Shown here in pieces: positions 11,111 through 23,800 of a DNA stretch of 64,000 nucleotides. Numbering within the stretch: the first letter of the stretch is position 1; each line of letters opens with the position of its first letter. The stretch comes from Plantago ovata. Taxonomy: Eukaryota > Streptophyta > Magnoliopsida > Lamiales > Plantaginaceae. The notes under the pieces were generated by a model. That model did not search any database, was not told where the DNA came from, and saw nothing but the letters and a program-made list of their open reading frames with translations. Position numbers and translations under genes: made by a program. The DNA is taken from the NCBI GenBank assembly GCA_028274465.1, contig CM051456.1, positions 123,644,880 to 123,708,879 on the forward strand, written 5' to 3'.

Positions 11111-13929
11111 ATATCAATATCATAATAGTTGTAATTTGTAACATCCTACACTTGTGAGTTGTGACTACAAATAGCAGAGGTGACAACACTAATGAGAGGG
11201 GGGGGGGAGAAAAGTAATATGTACGAAGTACTACTATAGCTTAATAAGTGTGGTGCTTTATCCGGAGGTTTGTTCCGAGTATATATCTCATTGTATGTTT
11301 ACATTCGGAGCATTTATTATACTCTTTAATTAATAAAATCATTTTTTATGTTTAAAAAAAAAATCAGCGTGGTTAGTGAAATTTGACCTAGAATACTATA
11401 CGGTACTAGCAATCTGTTCCCTTTGCCCATTGATTTTGTTTTACGTTTTTCCTTTTTATCTGTTTAATTTAATTTTTTATGTTAATATGGTGATTAGTAC
11501 TGATTGACAAATCCTCAACTACCAACCAAACCACCAGATATAAAGTGAACTAATCACCATTAGCTTTCCAATTGGCAAAGATATTATTGTATATATTTAG
11601 CAAAAGGAACCTGGCGTGGCCAGCAAATCATGTTGCTAATAGATTATTAGTAGGAGGATTTTAAAAGAATACATATCTTGATATATATTTATACTATACT
11701 ACTGCTTCAGTGAGTCCGTACAAGGCCGTAACAAGGGATCGACCACGCAATTTTTTACTTGCACTATGATATTATTCGCATACTACATAATTAATTTCAC
11801 CAACAAGTGGATTAAATTTAATCGAATTTCGCAGCACCACCATTCACCAATCTCCATACATCAAAAGATGTGGGAAGCAGCTTAGCAGAGTATAGATTGT
11901 AATTGAAGAAAACTTAAAAAAGTATACTGAGGACATTTGCTTCAATAAAATCACACTTTAAGCTAGACGGGTTCAGATTGCTCCTACAACTATCTTACCA
12001 TTCAGACTCGGTCATTCGATTAATACCATTAACTTTCCGTCTTTCCCATTGCATTTGCATTTGCAGATTTGTTTCGGTGGACCGTGGACCTGAAGAACAA
12101 GTGCATGGGCATGGCTACTAGTTAAAAATAGTAAAATAGTGACAACTAGGGCCATATTTGTCATTTACAAAAAATCAAACTGCATAGTGTTTGTTGCATG
12201 AGAATAATTGAGAGGCCATGTGCCAACTGCTAAACTGGTCCTATACGGTAACGTACGTACGGCCTCATATACTTTGTCGGGCTCTCAACTGTACAACGCG
12301 GAATATCACATTCATAAATTTGGACCACTCATCCAGATTTAATAATCTCATATTATTATTATTATTATTCTAATCTAAATATATAATCTTAAGTGTGTTT
12401 GTTATGTTCTGCATTAATGAAATTTAGTTTGATTCGTTAAACATATAACAAAAATTAATTAATAATTAGACAAGACGACGCGTGAATTTAAATGAGCCTG
12501 TTGTGAGCGGAATGCGTAAGGGCATGTGCAAGCCCAAGGAAGCTAAATAAATAATTACATTGGCCTCCTTGGCCCTTTCCATCACAACGTGATGACTAAA
12601 TTATCAATTAGTGACAATTATTCTAATTACGACGACTTATATATATTTGATTTGATGCTAAAGTTGTAGTTTTACGACCTTTCCCCCTCTTATATGTAAC
12701 TTAAATGTTAAAAACTTTCATAGTTTTAAAAAAAATTAAAAATGTTACTTATATCAATAATATGTCTCTTTATTTTTTGAAATGCAGTCGGAATAACTCA
12801 AAAGTAGCAATTTCTACATGGACGATCTACTGTGAAGTTCCCAATGCGTAAGAACATCTCTGAACCCAGCATATAACCCCAAAAAGCAACAGAGGAGTAA
12901 CCACGCCGACCCAAAAGGTCGGGCTTTTGGCCCATTAATGCTGGGAGAATTACATTATATATAAGCCTTAAAACATATATAAATAAATTAATTAAAAAAA
13001 AAAACACCTCCATTTCAAAACAATCAAGTATAATTATCATTAGTAATTCTCTAACTTCCTCTAACAAATCGAACTTATAAAGTGACGACTTATACGAATT
13101 AAGGATCGATGGATGTTCACTAGTAATGTGACATTAAATTAGACTTTGAACTTGTTCGCAAGTTAGGTTGAAACAACACCTAACTTTATCAAGTTTACAC
13201 CAACACTCATAGTATTGAGTCTTTGAGGACAATGGGTTGGGGTTGAATTTAAAAGTCATAACGTTTTTGTATGTATTTAAATAAAAGGGCAAAAACATCA
13301 AAACATATATCAAAAGTTCACAACCATGTATTCGATTTTTCTACTTATAAACCTACAACTCGACTCGACTCGACTCATGTGTTCTTAACTTCTTATACGG
13401 CATACTACCATCTCCAATCAAATTACATTCTCGAGTCTCCCACCCGAGCCCTAGCTATCTTGTTTCTAGTGGCTCCCAAGTCCCATTCTTTCTCCATCTC
13501 TGCATTATTTGTCCCATATATAGATGGATATGCGTTTCTTCATATCTGCTTAGCTACTCAACATTAAAGGTGGCCTAAGATTTGGAAGCTCTCAGCCACC
13601 ATTAATAGTGGTTTTTAGTTTTGAGATTTCTACGAAGGAATTTAAGGTGGGGGAGGGTGATGAAGGTGGGTAGATCGATGGAGATGACAAAGAATAGCAT
13701 CATGATTCGAGCGTGATTTCCTCTTCCGTCTCGCTTTATCCCTCTCCCAAATTCATCATTCCTTAAGTTCTTATGTGATGCACTAATACTCTTGTTTCCG
13801 ATCAATCTTTGAGTTGGAAATTTAAACCATCTCCAATAATTTAATATAATACTCTTAGTTTTTTATTTTGTTTAATATATAAAACACTCATATGAAAAAT
13901 ATTATTCAGAGAACGACCGTACACTATAA
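11111..13929. other. gene-free AT-rich spacer
   Basis: No coding region, RNA gene or bounded repeat is supported. Short chance open frames occur on both strands. Small ATT and GACTC runs (near 12353-12369 and 13361-13376) are the only simple repeats noted. Confidence 0.45.
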
Positions 13930-13938
13930 TTTAAATAA

Positions 13939-15076
13939 GGAAAATTTTTATTTTGCACCCAAAACTTTTATCTAGTTTTGATAATGCACTTAAACCTTTA
14001 TTTTATTTCAAATTGCACACAAACCTTTAATCAAACTTTTTTTTTAAGTTGCACTAAGTTTAACTCTGTTAGATATGGGCACCAATGTAATTTCACAATT
14101 TATTTCTCTTCTTCCCCAACAATGGACTAACTCCATTATTTCAAACCCCAATTGAGTCGACTATACTCACCCCAAATCGAAATCGGTTGACTCTCTCAAG
14201 CGCAACCCCAAATTGATCGAGTCTCTGAAATCGCATCCCCCAAAGCGCAGATTATCTCACCTCGCCGGCCTGTATCGTCGCTTGTAGCGTCTCTCTTCTC
14301 GTTGAAGGCTGCGTTTTGGATATGTGGAGCGTCCGACGAAGCCAATGAGCTCATGGCCTCATGGGTAATGCAGGAGTCATGCCGGTTCTTGTAAGCTTCC
14401 TTGACTCGAAAGTCATTTAAAATCCAAGAAATGGCAGCTGAGACACTGGAAGAAATTTGTGCAGAATGATCATAACGTGGGCTTGCTGCTGCAAATGCTT
14501 GATCCAATGAAAATCAATTACGGTAACAAGAAGTTGTCGACGTTGCTTTTGATGTTGTTGACGAGTAGTAATAGTGCAAGAAAGAAATTTGTGAATCACA
14601 TTGGTGTCCCGTGTTAATTTGTCATTTTACTCCTGTTGGATTTGCTTCTGTCATTCGTGTTATACGTTAATTAATCACAAACAATAGGTGCATTTGTTTT
14701 CTGCTATACTCTTGGTAATTAATGTTTTCTTTTTATTTGCAATTGTTTTGCCTTCAGTTTTCATGGGTCTATATAAGTTGGTTGAATGCTTTCGAATTCT
14801 CGATCTGTGACATGTATTTTGGTGTCAAGTGGAATCAAACTTTGATTATGTAGGATTTATTTTATCATTTGTTTTGTGTAATTTAAACTTTTTGTGAAAG
14901 GTTGGTGTGTAATTTGAAACAAATAAAAGGTTAAGTAACGGAATATTTAACGGTGTTAAACGTTTGTGCAACTTGAAAATTTTGATGAAAGGTTTGTGTG
15001 TAATTTGGAATAAAACAAAGATTTGAGTGCATTATTAAAAACATGTAAAAGGTTTGAGTGTAAAATAAAATTTCCC
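13939..15076. mobile_element. Mutator-like element with long inverted repeats
   Basis: The first about 150 bases (GGAAAATTTTTATTTTGCAC..., with GCACTTAAACC and TGCACACAAACCTTT) reappear inverted over about 14930-15076. The element is flanked by 9-base direct repeats with one mismatch, TTTAAATAA at 13930-13938 and TATAAATAA at 15077-15085. Long terminal inverted repeats and a 9-base target duplication fit a non-autonomous Mutator-like element. The interior from about 14150 is much richer in G and C than the flanks and holds a fragment resembling an ARM-repeat gene. No transposase frame is seen, so this is a Pack-MULE-type element or a related foldback element. Confidence 0.72.
14366..14616 (+). 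pseudogene. captured ARM-repeat protein gene fragment
   Basis: Inside the Mutator-like element the plus strand reads NAGVMPVLVSFLDSK, then after frameshifts EMAAETLEEIC, then KKFVQNDHNVGLLLQMLD followed by KKLSTLLLMLLTSSNSARKK and a TAA at 14614. The order and spacing match consecutive helices near the C-terminus of plant ARM-repeat proteins (G-V-PVLV-LLDS; E-AAE-L; N---LL-QMLDP; LL-L-SSNSARKK). At least two frameshifts interrupt it, no start codon or domain before it remains, and no intron is present. The parent gene is not in the window. Identification is from memory of the family pattern only. Confidence 0.55.
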
Positions 15077-15469
15077 TATAAATAACTAGGAACCGCTTCA
15101 CACGCTGAAGCGTAATCTTGTAAAACATTATTGTTTTATTAAATAATATAATGAAATAAATGGAGTGAATATATAATTTTCACATAATGACTTCAAACGT
15201 TATAAAAAAATAACTAATTGAGTAATTAAACTTATAAATGGTGTGCTATAAATGTATATAGTTTTTGTTATTATGCAATTAATAGTTTTGAATTGAACTA
15301 TATTATACATACGAAAACTATTATTCCGATTAGTTAAGAACCATCAGATACATCTCTAGACTTTAAAACATTCAACTTCAAAATCTGCATTGCATCTTTT
15401 TTTCATGTTAATTGGTATTCTTCATGAGTTGAATATATTGTCAAGTGCTTTATATAAACATTCTAGTTT

Positions 15470-15620
15470 CATAATATGATATTTTTAGTTATTTTTATCG
15501 TATGATTTAAAAATAATTTAAGGTCAAAATGACCATCGAAAAAGTCAACAAAATCAAGTGTTACATTTATTATTGGACGGAGGAAGTGTGTCTTTTTTTT
15601 ATAAGAACATATCATAATTA
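15470..15620. repeat. truncated Stowaway-like MITE end
   Basis: The minus strand from about 15594 reads CTTCCTCCGTCCAATAATAAA, then TGATTTTGTTGACTTTTTCG. This closely follows the left terminal repeat of the MITE at 45960-46209 (CTTCCTCCGTCC..., GATTTCGTTGACTTTTTT). The partner terminus is not found nearby. Confidence 0.5.
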
Positions 15621-15689
15621 TTTTTAAAATTAAGTATAATACGTCATACAACTTCATGTTAAAAACTAAAAATTTAAGAAGAAAATAAA

Positions 15690-15885
15690 AAAATAAAAAA
15701 ATTACGTCAATAAGATTCGAACCCAACACCTTCAACTAAAATAATGATACAAATAATATAGAAAAATTACGCCAACAAGATTCGAACCAAACACCTTCAA
15801 TAAAAATAATAATAAAAATAATGGAGAAAAATCACGCCAACAAGTTTCGAACCCTACATCTTTTAATTAACTAATGACACATGTA
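15690..15885. repeat. three-copy tandem repeat with a box-B-like core
   Basis: Three diverged units of about 66 bases follow each other, each holding AAAAATTACGCCAACAAG, then TTCGAACC and ACACCTTCAA, then an AAAATAATA-rich tail. The TTCGAACC core resembles the internal Pol III box B of tRNA-derived SINEs read from the minus or plus strand, so a SINE origin is possible. No function is evident. Confidence 0.6.
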
Positions 15886-16417
15886 CGCACCAGATTTAAA
15901 TTGAATAAACAAGATCAACGGATTAAAATTGATTAGTAGGTCAATCAATTGGGTAAATCAACCGGCTTATTATAAAAAAAAAAAAAAATTCCCTATAAAT
16001 AATACAAAGCATGTTTTTAGCCTAGAAAACGACTGAGGTGCTTCCGCACATGAGTGCTCTCCAATTAGTACCTAAACTTGGTTCATAATTAATATTGTCG
16101 GACCAAATTAATTTGTCCATAATGGACTATAGAGTCATTAGAGTGTATGGGTCGTCAGAATAGATTAAGTTGCGAATTGGGCCTGGACCCGTTTCTTGTA
16201 TAAACTAAAATATTTTATTATTAACACCCCCGCACAAAAATTGCCCTAAAATCGTGATTTTGTGAGTTTCAGGCTGTACTGACGAGCAGCTGAAGTAGCC
16301 TCCCAAAAAAACCACAATTTTGAGGCCGGAGCTCAAAATCTATTGGCCGTTTTTGCTTCTACGGTGATCAATTACTCCTCTGAAAGATACCACATATACT
16401 CAATCAGCAAAGGAAAC
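15886..16417. other. RRP40 upstream region
   Basis: No gene is seen. The last 200 bases before 16418, richer in G and C, are the probable promoter and leader of the plus-strand RRP40 gene. Confidence 0.5.
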
Positions 16418-19267
16418 ATGGAACAGAAAACCACAAGCCTCATAGATCAGCAAGTGGTAAAGTTTTCTGGTTTTCGTTAATTGTATTGTTTCTTTCAGTT
16501 CATTCGAGAATTTGCAGAGGACTTATGTAACTGGTGTTGATTTTTGTAGTTTCCTGGGGATGTGGTGCTGGACCTCTCCAAAATGACTGACCAAACCATC
16601 AAGCTCGGCGGCGGCCTCCGCCAGGTAATTCTCGTTTTCTGCTAGGGTTTTATGTTTATACCATTATGTAACACTAATTTCAATCATGTAATGATATTTG
16701 GTGTTAGTATTTATATGGAGTCATTTGTGGAGAAAACTGTATGCTTATGAGTGGAAGGGTTTACTGGTTCCAAGCTGAGAGATAATGAACTAATTTTGCC
16801 TTGTATTTGTCTTGTTTGGTAGGATGGTGATGTTATATCTGTCATGAAAGCAGGAAAGCTGAAATTCACAAAACCAAACAAATATTGGGTTGAAAGCTCC
16901 CATAAGCGGGTGAGTTGAACATAAATTACTTCCGTACGTTATGTAAAACCCATGTTACTGGTCTCTGAGATGGCCTTTTGCTCTAGTATATAATAAAAAC
17001 TGTCATAAAATGTTACACATTGCTCTGATCTGATGCTAAATGTTTATCTACAGTATGTGCCAAGCGCTGGAGATAGTGTCCTTGGAATAGTGGTTGATTC
17101 AAAAGCGGAAGTAAGTACTCTTGGTTCTGCAGTCTTTCTCATTTAACCAATGTAGTTTTAAGTGCATATATTCTCGAACAAATAAGACGGAAGATCTTAG
17201 TCATCCTTTTATTGTTTGGATGTGTGTGAATAATGAACGGTTTGTATAGACATGTCTGAATATCTTGTTATAGTCCGGATAAGTACTTCAACACAAAAGA
17301 GTTGAATTGAACTATTCTTGTTTCGGGCTATCATGTGAATTCTTTAGTGCAACTGTCTTCACTCATTTTTTGTTAGATATTTTGTAAAATTTCCCTGTTT
17401 TATGACTTGGAATTTTTAGGATTCATTTTGTAAAATTGTGACTTGGAATTTTTAGGAATATTTCTACTGTTGGGACTTGGGAACATCCTTAAAATTACAT
17501 TATGCAGCTTTTAATTTTCATGGTTGTTATAATTGTACATGCTGAGGTTTGCCAATATGTAAATTTTAAGCTACTTTTGCTTTAGGTAGAACATGAATAT
17601 TCTCGATTTGCTCATTTATCTTAATGCCAGCTGGTTGTTACTGTTGAACAAGCATTGCACCTGCTTCACGAGACTAGTGTCTTGAGCTTCTTTTTCACTT
17701 CTGCTTTAGCTTTAGCATAGAAGAACATCTTTGTATTATACTTTTGGCTTTGTCTTTTAGGAGAGGGCATGTATATGTTAGTCACATAGATGTCTAACAG
17801 TTACAGGAATTTGCCCAACAAGTGTGGGTTGGCAGTGCCGCAGTGGTGTGGTTACTTCTAATATTTTCAGTATTTAAAATGCATTTGATCGTTAGACCGT
17901 GTAACACAAGCTTTTGTCCTCTTTTAGATATTTTATCAATCAAATTTGCTACTTTTATACCATGAAATATATTAAAAAGAAATTCTCCTATAGACTAGGT
18001 ATATTAGACCTTGTTGTTCAAAATGGGAACGATACTTGCAAATAATTTTAAATTACTTCACCTCCCTTTCTCAAGTGATGTTGGACTGTGGGTGATTTTG
18101 AGCCACAAGGCCTACGACTTACCCATATAGACCCGGTCCAAAAACGATTCTCTCTCCCGGTTATGCTATTTTGAATAATACTCTTTAACTATACTATCTT
18201 ACACTAACCAGTTACTCAGACTCTCGAGTATTCTTATGATTTGCACTTTTATGACTTGCTCTATATGTTTGTTTTGAAACAGACGTTTTTCGTGGATATA
18301 AAAGGTCCGACATTGGCAATTTTACCAGGGCTTGCGTTTGAAGGTGGAACTAGGAAAAACATTCCTAAGTTTGTGGTGAGTTTTTGCCGTCTATGAAGTT
18401 TCCGATCACTGCACCATTTTGTATCTTGGTGCCCCTGGTGCTGTTTTTAAAATGTACTTTACATGATTTGCATGCTATTGTGCAAGCCAAAGGTTTTGTT
18501 TGCCAGCTAAATCTTCAAAACATGTTATCTGCTCTGAGTTAAAGTTATCATTGTCTTTTAAATATTTTAATTTGTTTTCGGGCTCTACAATCATCTTCAG
18601 ATCGGTACTTTGATTTATGCTCGTGTTGTCAAGGCAAATATCGGAATGAACCCTGAGTTAGCTTGCACGGATGGTTGGTCTAGTGGATTTTCCTTGCTAA
18701 TCCCAATTTTCTTTTCCCCTTTTCATTTTCCCTCTAATCTGATCTATATATGTTATTTCTTTTAACTCGTAGCAACTGGGAAAGCAGCAGAATATGGCCC
18801 CTTAAAAGACGGATATATGTTTGAATCATCAACTGGATTATCACGAATGTATTGTATTATTCCCTATTGGCCTGTTCAATTTACAACTTTTCTACAAGGT
18901 GATAATAAAGTCTTACCATGTGGTAATTTTATTTTGTAAAATTTGATTATTAGGTTGTTGAGCACTCCAACATGCCCAGCTTTGGAGTGTATTGGGAAAA
19001 AGCTTGCTTTTGAGATTGCAGTTGGTTTAAATGGACGTGTTTGGGTATGATTCTAAAGATGCATTTCATTTGCTCCCATACGAGTTTTGTGTAAAGTATC
19101 TGAAGCGTCTTTAACGATTTGGACTTTTTTTGCATTTGTTTCAGGTCAACGCGGCCTCACCTAAAGATATTGTTTTCCTGGCAAATACACTGCCACAAAC
19201 AGAATCATTAAGTCCAGTGCAGCAAAAAGTGAGGGTGGAAAACCTTCTTCAGATAGTGTTGAAGTGA
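16418..19267 (+). CDS. RRP40: exosome complex component RRP40
   Basis: Nine exons: 16418-16456, 16550-16624, 16823-16909, 17054-17110, 18283-18375, 18601-18673, 18773-18848, 18954-19044 and 19145-19267 (TGA). All introns are GT-AG and the phases join to 237 residues, the usual length for RRP40/EXOSC3. The N-terminal domain has FPGDVVLDL, the S1-type RNA-binding region covers about 65-135 (YVPSAGDSVLGIVVD, IGTLIYARVV), and the C-terminal KH-like region has YGPLKDGYMFE, GLSRMLL and the diagnostic GLNGRVWVNA. RRP40 is one of the three cap subunits of the RNA exosome, which channels RNA to 3'-5' decay and processing in nucleus and cytoplasm. The start is the first ATG in frame, just before a conserved first exon. 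Confidence 0.95.
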
Positions 19268-20889
19268 ACGTGCAAGACTAATTGCACCTTTACCATTTGT
19301 GAGTAGTTTCAGCATCTGCATTTTTGCCCGAGCGTTTGCAATTTTGGAATCTCACTTAATGTTTGAGATTATAAATATTTTGGGCCGAATCATTAATAGA
19401 ATCTAATCTGCATGGCAGCAGGTAATGAATCATATCCTGGATCACTAGATGTGTGGACCCATGAGCTTTAGAATGACGAGAAAATGAAATTGAAGTAGTA
19501 TAATTTGTTTTGGCATCTTTGGCATTTGAAGTTGCTGCTGGGCTGGACTGGGCGTTGGCTGCAGTTATCTTGCCCGTTGGATGCGAATGTAGGATGGCAG
19601 GATTGCTTGTAATGGGCTTATACGATGCAAAAAATATACTGCATGGTGTTTGTGATTCTACTTCTAAAGAAAAGGAAAAAAATAAATAAATCTGAGGTTA
19701 AATTGTTGATGATGATGATGCTGTTCCTAAACCCGAAGGAAGTAATTATTTGCCAATCTGTCAACCAGATTCCGCTTCAGCCCACCTTAACACATTTGTG
19801 TTGAGTATTTTAGCAGAAATACGTTATGGTGCCCAAGATTGAGCGAGTCTTGTTTAGGTCTAAACTAGAGGTGACCTAGGTCTTTCGAGGCGGGGCCACC
19901 CCTTAAAAGTTAAAAGTCACCCCCCCAGAGAAGTTAAGTGTGTTTCCGACCATACTTTGAGGGGCGGGTGGAGCTGGACTTTTTTTTAAGAATATGGTCC
20001 AACACATCCCTGAGCCCTATGCTAAATGGATCAGTTCGGGCCTACATTTACAAAGTAAACTCGATCTTTCTTCTACAACTAATGTTATTAATATTATCAC
20101 ACGACCTTTGTTTTTTTTAACACTGCAAAACTAAAACAAGAAATACATTAAAATACAAAACAAAAAAATGCAAGACAACGGTTGCGACAAGGTTCAAACT
20201 TCAAACAGAGCTATGTTATCATCCAGTCCATATATACGATAGAAAAATGAACATGTGTTTCAACGTGCTAGTCCATATATACAATAGAAAAAAATGAACA
20301 TATGTTTTAGCGTGCGGGCCAAGCTTATTCCGTTCATGGTTTTTTATGGTCCATGGTTTAATGAAACGAGCTGGTCCGGACTGTTCTACGACGGAATTCC
20401 CCTCCAGTCTAATTTGTAAATTTGTAAAGAGTATGGATAAGGCTAGATTTAATATTCACGCAATATATTCTTATTTTGTTTTCCTCATCTTCTTGCAAAA
20501 TAAAATTGAGGCCCAAATAAAGCAAGCATAAAAAACAAAGGGAAATTAAAGTGAAAAAGGATAATAGAGAAAAGAAATAGCAAAAAAATATGTATCGAAG
20601 AAATAATAAATATATATTGTACTAACTCTCGGTCAGTCGTGGTCACCAGCTGATAACAGTAGTCGTCGTTTGCTTTGGGATTAGCAAGCAAACAACCAAC
20701 TCTATCTTAGCAACGAGAACCATCCAGGTACCGCTTCTCAACTCCCTAATCTATACTAATTGCTTCTAATTCGCGACTCTCTTAGATAATAATAACTGTT
20801 CAAAGTTTGTAACTTTTTTTCTTTTTTTCTTTTTTTTTTGTCGGGATTATTAATTAATTCAGTTGATCAAGAGCAAAAGTTGAGCAATC
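19268..20889. other. spacer between RRP40 and PEX14
   Basis: It holds the 3' region of RRP40 and the 5' region of PEX14. A direct repeat of about 45 bases (AGTCCATATATAC..ATAGAAAAA..ATGAACAT..TGTTT) occurs at about 20226 and again at about 20271. No further gene is supported. Confidence 0.5.
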
Positions 20890-23800
20890 ATGGCTGACAA
20901 TCCGCCGGAAGGAAACCCTCCAAATCCAGGTTTATTTACCAATCTTTGAACTATTTTACTTGTTTGGTAGTCAATTTACTGTATTTTCTAAAATAATCGG
21001 ATTCAATTTTGTCATCTCGATTTTAATTATGATTTAGATAACCAGGCAGGGGGCATGATAGTTTAAATTGGATTATTGTGATTGGAACTTTGTAGATTAA
21101 GCTCCTCAATTAGTAAAAGATCAGCGCTTTACTCTTGTCGAACTTGATGATATTCAAATTGGGTTACTTTGATTGGAATTTTGTATGATTAAGCTCTTCA
21201 ATTAGTAAAAGATTAAGCGCTTTACTCTTGTCGAACTTGATGATATTCAAATTGGGTTACTGTGATTGGAATTGTGTATGATTAAGCTCTTCAATTACTA
21301 AAAGATAAGCACTTTACTCTGTGGAACTTGATGATAGTTCGAAGTGGATTACTGTGATTGGAACTCTTGTATAATTAAGCTCTTCAATTACTAAAAGATA
21401 AGCACTTTATTCTGTGGAACTTGTGTATTATTTAGGCCCCTGAATTTGTGAAAGATCGGCATGCTTACATATCGGTGCTAATGTTCCTGAGGAGTACTGT
21501 ATGTTACCTATTGTTGATTAGTTCTAGTAATACTGCGTAATATTGCCAATGACCAGCATTACCCCAGAAAATCCGTCTTTGATACTGTCCGCTCGTTATT
21601 GACTGTTTGAACCTTGTAATTTGGCATAGTTCTTGGCTCCTGCTTATTATTGAATCTTGAGTTTGATTCTCCTTTGGAACTCGATAGAAAAGTTTTAGCT
21701 AGTCAGGACCTCTCACTGAAAAGAGTCTTATGGTGCCATAGCTTGCCAGTCGAGTTGAGTTGCTCTGGCAGCTGGTTGTTGGAAAATGTATTAAGATGTT
21801 GTCATATTCACGCACACCTTGATTTTATCCTATATTGAACCCATCAAAACAGTTGATGGCTTCGGCCAACTTTCACAGATTGGGTGAAGAGGTCTATCAC
21901 GTTACAACATGCTTTCTTTTATCTAAAGTGAATGAAACAAACCACTCGTGCTGCATTAAGAAGTGCTTGCCTCTACAAAATTGTACTCAGTCAAGCTTAT
22001 AAAACAACAATATTTGTCATTTGTTTGATTGTAAGCTGTGACATCCAAGTAGAACTTGAGTCAACCTCATCCTAATTCTTCTGCGATAACTGATGTCAGT
22101 CATTTGGCACTACAGTTTCACAGGTCCCAGAGCAAACAAATGGCGATCATCAGGATGCTAACATAGCAGCTACAAAGGAGACTTCCCCGAAGTCAGTATT
22201 TGTGAATGCGGAACCAATTCGGGAGGAGCAAGTGAAAAATGCAGTGAATTTTCTTTCACATCCAAAGGTTAAAGGATCTCCAGTCATGTATAGAAGGTCA
22301 TTTCTTGAGAGGAAGGGTCTCACGAAGGAGGAGATAGATGAAGCCTTTCGACGCGTTCCAGTAAGTAATCTCCCGATCTACATCCTGGCTGAAGAGCTTG
22401 TATCTATTGTAAAACATAGCATGATATATTGTTACTTACCCAAACACTATCTGGTTTGCAAATTTACAGGATCCAACTCCATCTGTTTCAGCAACGCAGC
22501 CTGTTGCCAGCACTCAAGGTAATGTTGTGATACTACCTTTTTTGGATTATACTGTAATATATGTGGCTATCAAACAAATCTTCAATTTGTAATGAATGCA
22601 AACAATATAGTTTTCTTGTTAATTTTGGCTGTTACTTTTACCTAATTCTTTCTTTCTTTTCTTATCCGTAAAGATGGGCAGGTAAAGACTTCACCTCCAA
22701 CACAAATAGTTCAGGCTACACCTGTTGGACAGGTGGGAAACATTTCAAAAATGGGGATGCTATCACGTATAGGCTGGTCGGAATGTCTTCTTGCTATAGG
22801 ATTTTTGGCTGTATCAGGAGCGGGAACAGCAGTCCTTTTCAAGGTACTACTTGACCTAAGAGGCAATATAGTTTCTCGCACCATTTTTTTCTTCTTTTTA
22901 ATTGTTACAAGCAGGCATTCCATGAGATGGTATGTATTCCTGATTTTGGTTGCAATTTTGGACACTTGTATCAGAAATCAATTATTCCAAGGTTGAAGTC
23001 TTGGATTCGGAAGGTTGTAAACGAAGAGGATGAAGAAGAGGGTCTCTTGAAGGAAAGAAATAAAAAGCCTAGCATAGCAGAAGAAGCTGCAGCTGCTGCA
23101 AAGTCTGCAGCAGCAGCAGCCGCCGATGTGGCACACGCAAGCCAGGCTATGTTGATGACAAAAAGTGACGGTAAGCATATGATGGAAATGTATATTACTT
23201 GTGCAGCTTTTCTTTTATCATTGTCTTTTATCTATAGTGTTATAGTAAATATTTGCCTCTTCTGTGGCCTTTTGAGTCGTACTTCTCCATCCCATACCAA
23301 ATGTCCCATTTTACAAGTTGAGTGTCCCATCAAAATGAACCTGTTCCATATTTGGCAAGAAATGTCCTCACCATAATTACAGATTTATTCATTATTTATT
23401 TAATACCCACTACCACCAAGTACTTTAACAATACTTTACATTACAACTTAACAAGTCCTTTTTATTTTTTGACATAATTTCCTGAGTTTTCAGAGAAGAG
23501 ATTGTTTGAGGAGCTTATCAGCATGGTAAACGCTCAGGTTCATGAGATGAAAACAATGAGTAATGCAATACAGAAATTGGAGACTGGTAAGAAGTCAATT
23601 GTTCTCTTTCTTCTTGCTTCCTTCTCTTTCACCGGTTTGGGGATGCTGCTGCTTATTTCTTCAATTTTTTCCTGCCTTTTTCCCCTCCTTTTTGTTGGGA
23701 AGGGGTGGGTGGTGTTAGGAAAAAGATTTAACCGTTAGGTTGTGAGTTTGATACATTGACTTAGTGTTTTGATATGCCAGAGATTATGTACCATAGCTGT

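Noticed and set aside
12798..13067. 89-codon open frame on minus
   Set aside because: No recognised domain, AT-driven Phe/Ile/Leu content, isolated in gene-free DNA.
13271..13567. 98-codon open frame on plus
   Set aside because: No recognised motif, no splice or promoter signals; likely chance.
14196..14507. 103-codon minus-strand frame as a new gene
   Set aside because: It is antisense to the ARM-like fragment in the Mutator-like element; the sense strand explains the base composition better.
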